A stretch of 64,000 nucleotides of DNA, from the NCBI GenBank assembly GCA_966424055.1, contig CBJLMB010000036.1, positions 1 to 64,000 on the forward strand, in the 5' to 3' direction. Shown piece by piece: positions 43,050-53,200 of the stretch; position 1 is the first letter of the stretch; every line of letters starts with the position of its first letter. Made by a program: the position numbers and the translations under genes. Origin of the DNA: Deminuibacter sp966424055. Its GTDB lineage: Bacteria > Bacteroidota > Bacteroidia > Chitinophagales > Chitinophagaceae. The notes below the pieces were generated by a model. It was not told the origin of the DNA and ran no database searches. It saw nothing but the letters and a program-made list of their open reading frames with translations.

Positions 43050-44800
43050 CACAGTGGATTTATATGGTGATAATATTGTGCCTGCTGTTGCTGGTGTTTT
43101 TATTATGGGCCGAACTGCGCAACCCCGCAAAAACCACACGCATCCCCAGGCTGATGGCTAGCCTGCTGGCTGTGGCTTCGCTGGCAGCCATGGCGCTGCC
43201 ATTGTATTATACCACCACAGCCACAGATCCGGCCAATGCCGTTTTACTAACAGAGGGATACAGCAAAGACAGCCTGGAAATTTTTTTGCAAAAAGAGGGA
43301 ACATCCATCCCCGTTTACACACCCGGGCAATACAGCAGTATAACTGTTGCCGCACCAACCTTGCATGTGTTTGGCTATGGTCTTACACAACCTGAATGGC
43401 AGCAGCTGCCGGCCGGCACAATAACATGGCATCAGCCTGAACGCCCCAAAGGCTTTATCGCCATACACTGGCCACAGCAACTAACTGCAGGGCAGCCTTT
43501 ACAAGTACAGGGTACTTATGCACCGTCATCCGGCAAGCCTGTGCAACTGCGGCTATCTGCTTTTAACAGCCTGCTCGACAGTATTACAATAACCCAACCA
43601 CAACAATCGTTCACCCTCACCACCATACCCAAACAACTGGGGCGTGCAGTTTATACCCTGCAGGCAATAACCGGTAAAGACACGCTTACAACATCACCCC
43701 TTCCGGTAGAGGTTACAGATGCAGCCAAACTGCAGGTATTGATACTGGCAGCATCACCCGATTTTGAAAATAAATTTCTCGCCGGCTGGCTGGCCGGGAA
43801 TGGTTATGGAATTACCATGCGCACCACCATCAGCCGGGACAAATACGATGAAACTTTTCTTAATACCAACCGTATTACCACCAGTCTGCTCAATGCATCA
43901 TCACTCAGCCGGTTCGATATTATACTGGCAGATGCCGCCGCATTGCAGTCTGCCGGCGGCAGCGAGCTGGCAGCCATCCGCACACAGGTAGCACAGGGAA
44001 CCGGCTTGCTCATCAAAGCCGATACATTATTCTCCGCTGGTGCATTTTATGCAGCAGCTTTTACGCTGCAACCGGCACCTACACCGGCAGAAAAGACATT
44101 GCTTGTACAAACCGCTACCGGCATACCCGCACCACTGCCAAACGAAACACCGGTATTCATCAGCGGGCAGCCAGGATTGCTGCCCCTGGCATGGAACGAA
44201 AAGAACAGGATGCTTGCAGCCGCAGCTTTATATGAAAGCGGCAACATGATACTCACCACCCTGCACAATACCTATACCTGGTTATTAAGGGGCGATACTA
44301 CTTATTACCAGCAGTTCTGGAACAACCTGCTGCAGCAGGCCGCCCGCCGCAATCAGCAGCAGGATAGCTGGACAGTTGCACCTTTTATTCCGCGTGTACA
44401 TGCGCCTGTACAGCTCTCACTCAATACAGCAACCGGCCGTATGCCGCTGGCACAAACGGGCAATACAGTGGTATCACTGTCTGGCCATCTATTCCTTCCC
44501 TGGCAATGGAGCGGCACTTACTGGCCCGTTAATCCCGGATGGCAGGCAAGTTTTACGCTGCAGGGGAAAACCCATTGGTGGTATGCATTTGATCAAAATG
44601 ACTGGAACGATCTCCTGCTGCAGCAGAGATGGCAGGATACACAGCAGTACCTGGCACAACATACCGCCGCTTCCGCCAGCAATACCGGCAATAGCCCCAT
44701 CCGCCGCCAGGTACCGCGATGGCCTTTCTTCCTGCTATTTCTCCTTGCCTGTACGTATTTATGGATAGAGAGCAGGAGAATGGCAGTTGGCAGCCCGTAG
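43046..44800 (+). CDS. Large membrane protein of the MoxR-Bat operon (GATase-like domain)
   Basis: A 584-residue protein coupled to the previous gene by ATGA overlap. It has two N-terminal helices (about 7-21 and 37-56), a periplasmic beta-rich region, a segment (about 225-330) resembling the glutamine-amidotransferase-like fold found in VWA/membrane proteins of these operons (VLILAASPDFENKFLAGWLAGNGY, RFDIILADAAAL), and a C-terminal helix (about 561-575). It carries no catalytic triad that I can recognise. It is the last gene before the repeat-rich spacer. Its role is presumably structural, with the Bat proteins. Confidence 0.75.
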   Translation: MTQWIYMVIILCLLLLVFLLWAELRNPAKTTRIPRLMASLLAVASLAAMALPLYYTTTATDPANAVLLTEGYSKDSLEIFLQKEGTSIPVYTPGQYSSITVAAPTLHVFGYGLTQPEWQQLPAGTITWHQPERPKGFIAIHWPQQLTAGQPLQVQGTYAPSSGKPVQLRLSAFNSLLDSITITQPQQSFTLTTIPKQLGRAVYTLQAITGKDTLTTSPLPVEVTDAAKLQVLILAASPDFENKFLAGWLAGNGYGITMRTTISRDKYDETFLNTNRITTSLLNASSLSRFDIILADAAALQSAGGSELAAIRTQVAQGTGLLIKADTLFSAGAFYAAAFTLQPAPTPAEKTLLVQTATGIPAPLPNETPVFISGQPGLLPLAWNEKNRMLAAAALYESGNMILTTLHNTYTWLLRGDTTYYQQFWNNLLQQAARRNQQQDSWTVAPFIPRVHAPVQLSLNTATGRMPLAQTGNTVVSLSGHLFLPWQWSGTYWPVNPGWQASFTLQGKTHWWYAFDQNDWNDLLLQQRWQDTQQYLAQHTAASASNTGNSPIRRQVPRWPFFLLFLLACTYLWIESRRMAVGSP

Positions 44801-45416
44801 TTTGTTTCGTAGTGATAAAAGGGTGGGTTTTCCTGCTTATGACCTTGTAGCGCGCACTTTGATGTACGAGGTACGATGTGGGATGTACGATGTAGGGACG
44901 TAGTGATAAATGGGTGATTTTCGTACTGCTTACTTCGTAGTTCGAACTTTGCTATGTACGAAGTACGATATGGGATGTACGGTGTGCGTTCGAGGGTATG
45001 AAGGGAAGGTATTCGTACTTATTACTTCGTAATTCGTACTTATTACTTCGTAATTCGTACTTGGCTAAGTGTGAAGTGGGAATTACGAAGTACGATTGAA
45101 ACTGTGATACTTCCTACCCACCACATTAGGCGCTCTCCTGCTACCTGCTACCAACATCCTGCTACTACACTTACCGCCTATTATCCGCATTTCACCCCTT
45201 TATTCCGGAAAAATTTTACTTACTATTAAAATTTCAATAGATTGCCTGTGTGCTTTAGGTCACGTGCATGTGATTGAAAGTAATACACAGCATTTCCGGT
45301 TAGCCCTGCAAACATCTTTACCGGTAACACCGGCCTCCATTGGATACTGCTGCAGTCCCTCAATCACCTGCCATTCCTGGCACATATTACCAAACTAACA
45401 AAGGAGGAAACACACA
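44801..45416. repeat. 616 bp intergenic region with tandem repeats
   Basis: There is no gene. Positions 44808-44898 and 44899-44990 are two diverged copies of a ~91 bp unit, each beginning cgtagtgataaa and ending with tacgat-type words. Positions 45011-45031 and 45032-45052 are exact copies of a 21 bp unit (attcgtacttattacttcgta), with a third partial copy to 45062. Short inverted words (tacgaagtacga) recur. From about 45230 on the sequence is unique and should contain the promoter of the TldD gene, but no clear consensus was found. Confidence 0.8.
45401..45409 (+). promoter_or_regulatory. Strong Shine-Dalgarno site for a TTG start
   Basis: AAGGAGGAA lies 7 bases before the TTG at 45417. It is unusually strong for this window and decides the start of the second TldD gene. 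Confidence 0.8.
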
Positions 45417-47054
45417 TTGAAACGAAAAGACTTCCTTCAGCTTTCGGCCATGAGCCTGGGAGCTGCACTGATGCCCAAATTCATGCTGCTGGGCAACCCT
45501 ATCGATCCCCTGCAGGCGCTGCAGGATGGCATGGATGTTCAACTGAAAAAACAACTGGCCGACATTGCACTGAACACCGCCCGTGCCAAAGGCGCTACTT
45601 ATGCCGATGTACGCATAGGCCGTTATCTTAACCAGTTTATCACCACCCGCGAAAACAGGGTACAGGGTGTGGCCAATACAGAATCGTTTGGCGTAGGCAT
45701 CCGTGTTATTGCCAATGGCAGCTGGGGTTTTGCCGCATCCAACAGGGTAACAAAAGAAGATATTGCCCGTACGGCAGAAAGAGCTGTGGCTGTAGCAAAA
45801 GCCAATGCCAAGATCATTACCGAACCCGTTCAGCTGGCACCACAGCAGGGTTATGGAGAGGTAAGCTGGAAAACCCCGATTGAAAAAAATACGTTTGAAA
45901 TCCCGGTAAAGGATAAAGCAGACCTGTTGCTGCAGGTAAACGGTATCGCCATGCAGGGGGGCGCCAATTTTGTCAACTCCGCCATCCTCGCAGTAAATGA
46001 GCAAAAATATTTTGCTTCCACAGACGGCTCTTATATCAACCAGGATATCCACCGCATCTTCCCCACTTTCACCGTAACGAGGATCGACCGTGCCTCCGGT
46101 AAATTTGAAACAAGAAAATCATTGAGCTCACCTGTTGGCATGGGCTACGAATACCTTACACCACTTGCCGGTAGCAGTGTGCCTGGCATTGTAACGCGTT
46201 ATAAAAACCGTTACGATATACTGGAAGATGTAAAAAATGCAACGGCAGATGTAGAACAGAAACTGAAAGCCAAATCAGTAGAGCCGGGTAAATATGATCT
46301 TATCCTAGACCCATCCCATCTCTGGCTTACCATCCACGAATCCGTTGCTCACCCAACAGAGCTCGACCGTGTACTGGGCTATGAAGCCAATTATGCAGGC
46401 ACCAGTTTTCTCACACTGGACAAATGGCGTTCAGGCAATTTTCATTTCGGTAGTAAACTGGTAAATATCGTGGCCGATAAACTGCAGCCCGGCTCACTGG
46501 GAGCAGTAGGTTATGATGATGAAGGCGTGAAATGCGGCCAATGGGATCTGATTAAAGAAGGTGTACTGGTCAATTACCAGGCCATCCGCGACCAGGCTCA
46601 TATCATCGGACTTAAACAATCACAGGGATGCTGCTATGCACAAAGCTGGGAAGATGTACAGTTCCAGCGCATGCCCAATGTATCACTGCGCCCCGGCAAG
46701 GAAAAACTAAGCGTGGACGATATGATCAAAAACGTTGAAAAAGGTATTTATATTATCGGTGATGGCTCTTTCTCCATCGATCAGCAACGCTATAATTTCC
46801 AGTTTGGCGGACAAACATTTTACGAGATCAAAGATGGCAAGATCGCCGGCATGCTGAAAGATGTGGCCTATCAGGCTAATACACAGGAGTTCTGGAATTC
46901 CTGCGCAGCCATCGCTGATGAAAGCGATTACCGCCTTGGCGGTGCTTTCAACGATGGCAAAGGGCAGCCATCACAGTCCAACGCCGTTTCACATGGTAGT
47001 TCCACTACCCGTTTCAATGGCGTCAATGTAATTAATACCGCACGTAAAATCTGA
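45417..47054 (+). CDS. TldD-like metalloprotease with export signal, pair 2
   Basis: A 545-residue paralogue of the protein at 34701-36335, very similar along its whole length. The TTG start is supported by a strong Shine-Dalgarno site. The N-terminus has KRKDFLQLSAMSLGAALMP (2-20), where the twin arginine is reduced to Arg-Lys. The metal motif HESVAH (His307, Glu308, His311) is intact. The C-terminal GKGQP is again preceded by Asp (NDGKGQP). Export of a folded protease by Tat is plausible but less certain than for pair 1. The partner gene starts 10 bp after the stop. The two pairs form inverted copies around the MoxR-Bat operon. Confidence 0.88.
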   Translation: MKRKDFLQLSAMSLGAALMPKFMLLGNPIDPLQALQDGMDVQLKKQLADIALNTARAKGATYADVRIGRYLNQFITTRENRVQGVANTESFGVGIRVIANGSWGFAASNRVTKEDIARTAERAVAVAKANAKIITEPVQLAPQQGYGEVSWKTPIEKNTFEIPVKDKADLLLQVNGIAMQGGANFVNSAILAVNEQKYFASTDGSYINQDIHRIFPTFTVTRIDRASGKFETRKSLSSPVGMGYEYLTPLAGSSVPGIVTRYKNRYDILEDVKNATADVEQKLKAKSVEPGKYDLILDPSHLWLTIHESVAHPTELDRVLGYEANYAGTSFLTLDKWRSGNFHFGSKLVNIVADKLQPGSLGAVGYDDEGVKCGQWDLIKEGVLVNYQAIRDQAHIIGLKQSQGCCYAQSWEDVQFQRMPNVSLRPGKEKLSVDDMIKNVEKGIYIIGDGSFSIDQQRYNFQFGGQTFYEIKDGKIAGMLKDVAYQANTQEFWNSCAAIADESDYRLGGAFNDGKGQPSQSNAVSHGSSTTRFNGVNVINTARKI

Positions 47055-47064
47055 TCAATCAACC

Positions 47065-48399
47065 ATGGCAATATTAAAAAAAGAAGAAGCACAGGCACTG
47101 CTGAAAAAAGTGCTGGGCTATTCCAAAGCTGAAGAATGCGAAATCAGCCTTGTGGGAACAGAAGGCGGCAATATCCGCTATGCACGCAATGCCGTTTCTA
47201 CTGCAGGTGATATCAGCACACTCAACCTGTCTGTAAGTGCCACATTCGGCAAAAAAACAGGCACGGCTACTATTAATGAATTTGACGACGCCTCTCTGCA
47301 AAAAGTGGTAAGGCGTGCAGAAGAGCTGGCACAGCTGGCACCCGACAACCCGGAACATATGCCGCTGCTGGGGCCTGCAGATTTCAAAGAAGCCATCACC
47401 TATGTTCCGCAAACAGCTGCCATCACACCCGATACCAGGGCTGAAGCCGTAGCCAAAAGTATCCAGGTGGCCAAAGAGGCTAAACTGGAAGCCGCCGGCT
47501 TCCTGGAAAATACCACCAGCTTCAGTGCTATCATGAACTCTAAGGGTTTGTTTGCTTATAATACAAGCACTGATGTTATTTTCACCATCACCACCCGCAA
47601 CCAGGCCGGCACCGGCTCAGGCTATGCGGCAAGAGGTTTTAATGATGTAAGCAAACTTGATACGTATACTGCAACAAAGATCGCCGCATCCAAAGCCAAT
47701 GGTTCTGCAGGCGCCAAAGCTATAGAACCAGGCAAATACACAGTGATACTGGAACCGGTAGCCGCCGCTTACATGATGGAAAACATGTTCCGCGGGCTGG
47801 ATGCACGCAGTGCCGATGAAGGGCGCAGCTTTATGAGCAAACCCGGTGGTGGTAACCGCCTCGGCGAGCAGCTGATGGATGAAAAAGTAACCATCTACTC
47901 CGATCCTTTTAATACCGAACTGCCTTCTTCTACCTGGAGCCGCGATGGTTTTCCACTCGATAAGATCAACTGGATTGAAAAAGGCGTGGTAAAAAACCTG
48001 AGCTATTCCCAGTTCTGGGCGCAGAAAAAAGGTGTAAAGCCTGTACCCTTTCCCGGCAATATTATTATGGAAGGGGGTAACGCCTCACTCGAAGAGCTCA
48101 TTAAAAGCACTGAGAAAGGCATACTGGTATCACGCCTCTGGTATATCCGTATGGTAGACCCGCAAACATTACTGCTCACCGGCCTCACCCGCGACGGAAC
48201 TTTTTACATCGAGAACGGTGAAATAAAATACCCCATTAAAAATTTCCGTTTCAATGAAAGCCCGGTGATCATGCTCAATAATGTAGAAGCACTGGGCAAA
48301 CCTGAACGAACCATCAGCGTGGAATCGTACCGCAGTTACCTGATTCCACCTATGAAGATCAAAGATTTTACATTCACTTCTCTTTCTGATGCTGTGTAA
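47065..48399 (+). CDS. TldE/PmbA-like subunit, pair 2
   Basis: A 444-residue paralogue of the protein at 33360-34697. It has no HExxxH motif and no signal (MAILKKEEAQALLKK). It shares RYARNAVSTAG, the core LEPVAAAYMMENMFRGLDARSADEGRSFMS and RLWYIRMVDPQTLLLTGLTRDGTF. It should pair with the TldD-like protein upstream. If the pair works in the periplasm, this subunit has to be carried out with its partner, since it lacks its own signal. A rho-independent terminator follows. Confidence 0.88.
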   Translation: MAILKKEEAQALLKKVLGYSKAEECEISLVGTEGGNIRYARNAVSTAGDISTLNLSVSATFGKKTGTATINEFDDASLQKVVRRAEELAQLAPDNPEHMPLLGPADFKEAITYVPQTAAITPDTRAEAVAKSIQVAKEAKLEAAGFLENTTSFSAIMNSKGLFAYNTSTDVIFTITTRNQAGTGSGYAARGFNDVSKLDTYTATKIAASKANGSAGAKAIEPGKYTVILEPVAAAYMMENMFRGLDARSADEGRSFMSKPGGGNRLGEQLMDEKVTIYSDPFNTELPSSTWSRDGFPLDKINWIEKGVVKNLSYSQFWAQKKGVKPVPFPGNIIMEGGNASLEELIKSTEKGILVSRLWYIRMVDPQTLLLTGLTRDGTFYIENGEIKYPIKNFRFNESPVIMLNNVEALGKPERTISVESYRSYLIPPMKIKDFTFTSLSDAV

Positions 48400-48422
48400 G
48401 CCTGATGCAATGGTTACATGTA

Positions 48423-48451
48423 AAAATCTCCCCGCTGGGGAGATTTTTTTT
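48423..48451 (+). terminator. Rho-independent terminator of the second TldD/TldE pair
   Basis: A perfect 11 bp stem (AAAATCTCCCC 48423-48433 with GGGGAGATTTT 48437-48447), loop GCT, followed by further T residues, 23 bp after the TldE stop. Confidence 0.93.
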
Positions 48452-48516
48452 ATCCCTATCCTGCCCACCGGGATACTATTCAGTAAATTGCTTCCATCAT
48501 TTTTAATTTCATTGTC

Positions 48517-48960
48517 ATGTTTGCAGATATACTCAATCCACTGTTCCAGCGCGACCTGGAACGTTTGAAAAATGAAGTGGAAGCTTATTCACAGGAAAGC
48601 AGGCTTTGGCTGAAGGCACACCAGATACCCAATGCTGCCGGCAATCTTTGTCTGCACCTCTGCGGCAACCTCAATGCATTTATTGGTGCAGAACTGGGCA
48701 AAACAGGCTATCTGCGTCACCGGGAGCTTGAATTTTCGCGTAGTGATGTGCCCAGGCAAGAATTGATCGAACAGATCACCGCTACCGCCGCTATGGTAAA
48801 CACGGTATTGACCAGCCTCCCTGCATCGCTGGTAAATGAGCCTTTTCCCGCACCTGTTACAGGCACACCCACCACCGGCGCTTTTCTCACCCACCTGGCA
48901 GTACACCTGGGCTATCACCTGGGCCAGGTAAATTACCACCGGAGATTGCTGGATAACTGA
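48517..48960 (+). CDS. DinB-family protein
   Basis: A 147-residue four-helix-bundle protein of the DinB superfamily (DUF1572-like). Candidate metal ligands are His47 (CLHLCGNL), His130 and His134 (HLGYHLGQ). Members bind a divalent metal and include thiol-dependent transferases, but most have no known reaction. It is cytoplasmic with its own short upstream region, and the ATG follows an AT-rich stretch. It is followed by the hairpin/SDR-tail repeats. Confidence 0.82.
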   Translation: MFADILNPLFQRDLERLKNEVEAYSQESRLWLKAHQIPNAAGNLCLHLCGNLNAFIGAELGKTGYLRHRELEFSRSDVPRQELIEQITATAAMVNTVLTSLPASLVNEPFPAPVTGTPTTGAFLTHLAVHLGYHLGQVNYHRRLLDN

Positions 48961-49349
48961 TCAGGTATGAAATAGCTTATGGCATGGCTTCAGGATATAC
49001 CATAGTTTAAAATTAGTTGATCCAAACCCTTTTATAGAGTGGGGCACTCTTCAGAGAGTGCCCCACTCTATTACCACACACGCAGTACTGAACCATTGGT
49101 CGCAGAAGCCAGCGGAATAGCCACATACATGATCATACTGACGATCTTTCCCACTGATGCAAGACCCTTCATAGAGTGAGGCACTCTTCAGAGAGTGCCC
49201 CACTCTATTATCACACACGCAGTACTGAACCATTGGCCACAGAAGCCAGCGGAATAGCCACATACACGATCATACTGAGATCTTTTCCACTGATCCAAAC
49301 CCTTTATAGAGTGGGGCACTCTTCAGAGAGTGCCCCACTCTACGCTCCT
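48961..49349. repeat. Tandem hairpin plus SDR 3'-end repeats
   Basis: There is no gene in these 389 bp. Three hairpins with 16 bp arms (49035-49070, 49172-49207, 49307-49342; loop TCAG, the second with one mismatch) recur at 137 and 135 bp spacing. After the first and second hairpins come about 95 bp (49071-49166 and 49208-49300) that are diverged, frameshifted copies of the 3' end of the SDR gene. The third hairpin is followed by the real 3' end of that gene (49350-49470). The element reads as a partial tandem duplication. Confidence 0.88.
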
Positions 49350-50144
49350 CTAGATAATACTTTTTACCACACCACCATCCACGCGCAGTGCTGAACCATT
49401 GGTTGCAGAAGCCAATGGACTGGCCACATATACGATCATATTGGCGATCTCTTCTACTGATGCAAAACGTTGTATCAATGATGTAGGACGGGCGGTTTTG
49501 AAAAAATCAGCCTCAGTCTGCTCGGCTGTTTTGTTCTGCGATCTGGCCAGGTTTTCAATAAAACCACCTACACCTTCTGATTTGGTAGGACCGGGCAGCA
49601 CGGCATTCACCGTAACATCTGTACCCTTTGTCAGCTCAGCGAGGCCACGGCTGATGGATAGCTGTGCTGTTTTGGTCATGCCGTAATGAATCATTTCTTC
49701 CGGAATATTGATGGCCGATTCGCTGGAAATAAAAATGATACGGCCCCAGTTCTGCTGCAGCATTTTGGGCAGGTAATATCTTGACAGTCGAATACCGCTC
49801 ATTACATTTACTTCGTAGAAACGTAGCCAGTCCGCATCAGTGATATCCATAAATGCCTTCGGTTCAAATACCGCCACGTTGTTAATGAGAATATCTACAC
49901 TGGGAAACTGCCTGGTAACCGTCTCCACATCTTCCGCTTTGGAAAAATCGGCTGCAATACCGGTTATATCCGCGCCGGCAACCTGGTTGCGTAATTGTTC
50001 TATCGCTTTGTCCACCCTTTCCTGTGTTCTCCCGTTTATAATTACTGCAGCACCTTCTTCCAGGAAGCGGGCTGCAGTGGCCAGGCCGATGCCGGCAGTA
50101 GAGCCGGATATCAGCACTTTCTTGTTCCGTAACTGTAAATCCAT
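49350..50144 (-). CDS. SDR-family oxidoreductase
   Basis: A 264-residue short-chain dehydrogenase/reductase. It has the nucleotide site GSTAGIG (14-20), NNVA (88-91) and the catalytic set Ser141, Tyr154 and Lys158 (YGMTK). The C-terminal strand ends NGSALRVDGGVV, typical of 3-oxoacyl-ACP-reductase-like SDRs. The substrate cannot be inferred. The gene stands alone; its last ~110 bp are present as two degraded tandem copies immediately downstream, suggesting former paralogous copies or a slippage event. Confidence 0.9.
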   Translation of the reverse strand: MDLQLRNKKVLISGSTAGIGLATAARFLEEGAAVIINGRTQERVDKAIEQLRNQVAGADITGIAADFSKAEDVETVTRQFPSVDILINNVAVFEPKAFMDITDADWLRFYEVNVMSGIRLSRYYLPKMLQQNWGRIIFISSESAINIPEEMIHYGMTKTAQLSISRGLAELTKGTDVTVNAVLPGPTKSEGVGGFIENLARSQNKTAEQTEADFFKTARPTSLIQRFASVEEIANMIVYVASPLASATNGSALRVDGGVVKSII

Positions 50145-50280
50145 ATATCGTGTTATTTGTTTTGAACTGTAAATTTCAGCAAACGGTTCCCGGTATTCCT
50201 GTAACTATTGCTGTTTTTTCTGTACGATCAGAGGGTACCAGGTCAACAAAACAACAGCTATAATGTTCCCTGCTGCGTTG

Positions 50281-53200
50281 TTAAAACCGGAAGTTCAGTG
50301 CGATATAAGGCAGCCAGCCCTCGGCAGAATAACCAGCCGTAATGCGTACCACCGCCAGTTGTGCAGGAGAGATATACAAACCTCCGCCTATCCCGTTATG
50401 CCATTTGTCTGAATGATCCTGCTGCTGCCAAACGCGGCCCACATCATAAAAACCCAGCAAGCCAATTTGCCCCGGAAACAGGTAAGATGCAAAATCTGTG
50501 AGCTTGACCCGTAGCTCCAGGTTATTGTACAGCAGGTGATCACCCGCAAAACGGTACTGTCGGAAACCCAGTAAATTATCCTGCCCGCCAAGGAACAGTG
50601 ACTGGTAAAAAGTGGTTTTGCCCAACGTTATCCCGCCGCCGGTGCGGTTGGCCAGTACTATGGTGGAGCGTGCATTCACACTTTTATAAAATGCCAGCTC
50701 CGGCACCAGCTGTGCATACGATTTAGCCATACTGGTAAGCCCCGCATAAGCACGTGCACTGATATGGATGTACACGCCCCATGCCGGCAGCAGCTGGTTA
50801 TTACGGGTATCCAGCACATAACCGGCGGTGAGCCCCAGGTGTGTTTTGGACTGATGAATGGTGCTGCTATCGTAAGAGCCGATGCGGGCAACTTCATTGA
50901 TAAAACGTCCTTTATTGTCTGCCGAATCAAATGCATATTGCTGCAGTGAAGGCCCCAGGGTAATGCTGGCTTTACCGGAAGCATTGCGCCAGCGCAGCAT
51001 GGGATCTACAGTAATATACGTGTACCGTGTTCTATAAAAGCGGATGGGGTTTTTACCGGGCATTTTGTCAAAAGGTGTTTCATTGCCACGGCCAAAAAAA
51101 TTGGTCACATTATCAGGTACACGGGCATCTGCCTGCAGCAGGATGTCGGCATTACCCAATGCTTTCATCCATTCACCTACATACCTTGCTTTAAAAGCAG
51201 AAGTGGCAAAGGAATAACCGAACGATACCTGCTGGCTGCTGCTATACGGTGTTTTGCGGAAGCCCTGGCGGATATAACGCAGGCCCATACCCAGCATCAG
51301 GCCATCGTCGAGGTTATAGCCGATCACCGGCAAGGGGATAGCCTTGTTATAACGGTTGGTTTGAACGATGGCCAGGTTATCGGGATCATCAGATAAATGC
51401 TTGGTCACTGCGCCGGCATCTCCTTCAAATACCGCATTGCTTTTGCCTTCATATACATCCACATCGTGCGATGCGCTCTGAATAAGATAATGCCTTTCAT
51501 CTGTGCTGCCCACCACCCGTACGCGGATATGCGACTGTGCTTTATTGATCACGATACTGTCCCGGCCCTTACCCGTGAATATCCGCACTTCTTTTGTTTC
51601 TGCCGGGTTAAGCAGCCGGCCATATAAAGCTTCATCGATCTTTCCTTTTTTCGAAATTTTGTGCATGGCCACCCATAGCTGACCATTGGCGCTGTCTTTT
51701 ATTTCAATCAGTTCATTTTTATCTGAAGCCTGGATATCCACTATTTTATTCAGAAAATGAAAATAGGTTGCTGATACGCGTATCATATCGTTACGCCTGT
51801 TACGCAGCCTGGTGAACAATGCCTGGTGACGAAGGGAATCCAGCTCTTTAGGCATCCGGTGCAATGCGGTATGCAGTAGGGTATCGGTAAGGTTACGCAT
51901 CATTTGCCGGGTGATGTTCATCCATTGCTCATAAGGTATATTGTTGAGGAACTGGTCGTCCAGCTGGTGGCCATTGAAAAATGCATTGGGTACATCTCTT
52001 ACCCTGTCTTTAAAACCCTGTAAAAAAGGTACGGCCCATTTGCGGGAAGCTACATAGGGCAGCCATCCTTCATTTACATACAATACCTGGTCCCTGTCGC
52101 GGGGAATGGCTTTGTACACCGTTTGCCCGCCTTCTTTTTGCGGCAGCCAGCGCCACTGATCAAAATGCCGGTCCCAGTCGGCCATAAACACATCCAGCAA
52201 ACGTGCACGCAGCAAGCTCTGCTGGTCAACACTGTTGTCATTGTCTTTCTGTACTGCTTTCAACAGCTTCAGTGTATTGATCGTTTTACCATAGGGCTCT
52301 CTTTCTTCCAGCAGGCAGATGGTGTTTGCAAAATCTTTATTGTATTGCCCCAGCTGTTTATCGGGAGCAACATACAAGGCAACCGGGTTGGCATGCGGTA
52401 CACCGGCCGCCTCCGCCAGTACGGGTACAGGAAGCGCTGAATAGGGATGTGCTGCAGAAGTATTGTCCTGCGCGATATCACGTGCAAAAGTTTGCCGCAA
52501 TGGCTCGGGCAGTGCTGCTGCGGGGTTTTTCTGCACAGTGCGCAACACCCATTCTTTGCCGTTTTTATCAGTAAGCCGCAACGATTTTGTCTGATGTCCC
52601 CCGCCACGTTCATCAGGTACCAGTCCGTTGGGCAATGCCGATATTTTAAGCACCGGCAATGTAGCTGGCAAAGCCCATTCCTTGCGGTAGTTTTCGCCTA
52701 GGAGTGTACGGTGCCATTTGCTTACCTGGTCATAGGCAGGGTAGGGTGCTGCTTTGATACTATCGGGCAGCGGTGTTCGTGAAAGTATGTCTTCCTGGCG
52801 CTGCACATCGGTAAATGGCTTAACAAAACTGAATACGGGCAATACCGTGTCCTTTTCAACGCTGTAATAGGTCAGCCTTACTGCGCGGCTGGCCAGTACA
52901 TCGGCAATCACATAGCCATGACCACTACGGGCAAAAAGTGTTTGTTTACCTTTTTTTACCGGTGCATGTTTGGCATCGGCACCGCTTACCACCTGCAATA
53001 CATCACCCTGTATCAATTGCAGGTTATGCTCATGCCCCGATACATGGATAACATTGGGATAGCGCTTTAACGCCGCATCAAAACGGCTGATCATGTTTTT
53101 GTACAGGGGATGATGAAGATCTTCAGGGCTGGTGATCACACTGCGCAGCACAGGGTACAACGAACCCAGTACCGGCAAAGGGATATACAGGTTCTTGTTG

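Noticed and set aside
33360..48399. Composite transposon, because of the inverted TldD/TldE pairs
   Set aside because: No transposase, terminal inverted repeats or target duplications were seen; the arms are diverged paralogues, not identical ends.
49051..49263. Open frame of 70 codons across the SDR-tail copies
   Set aside because: The translation is out of frame with the SDR sequence and follows from the duplication; there is no independent support.
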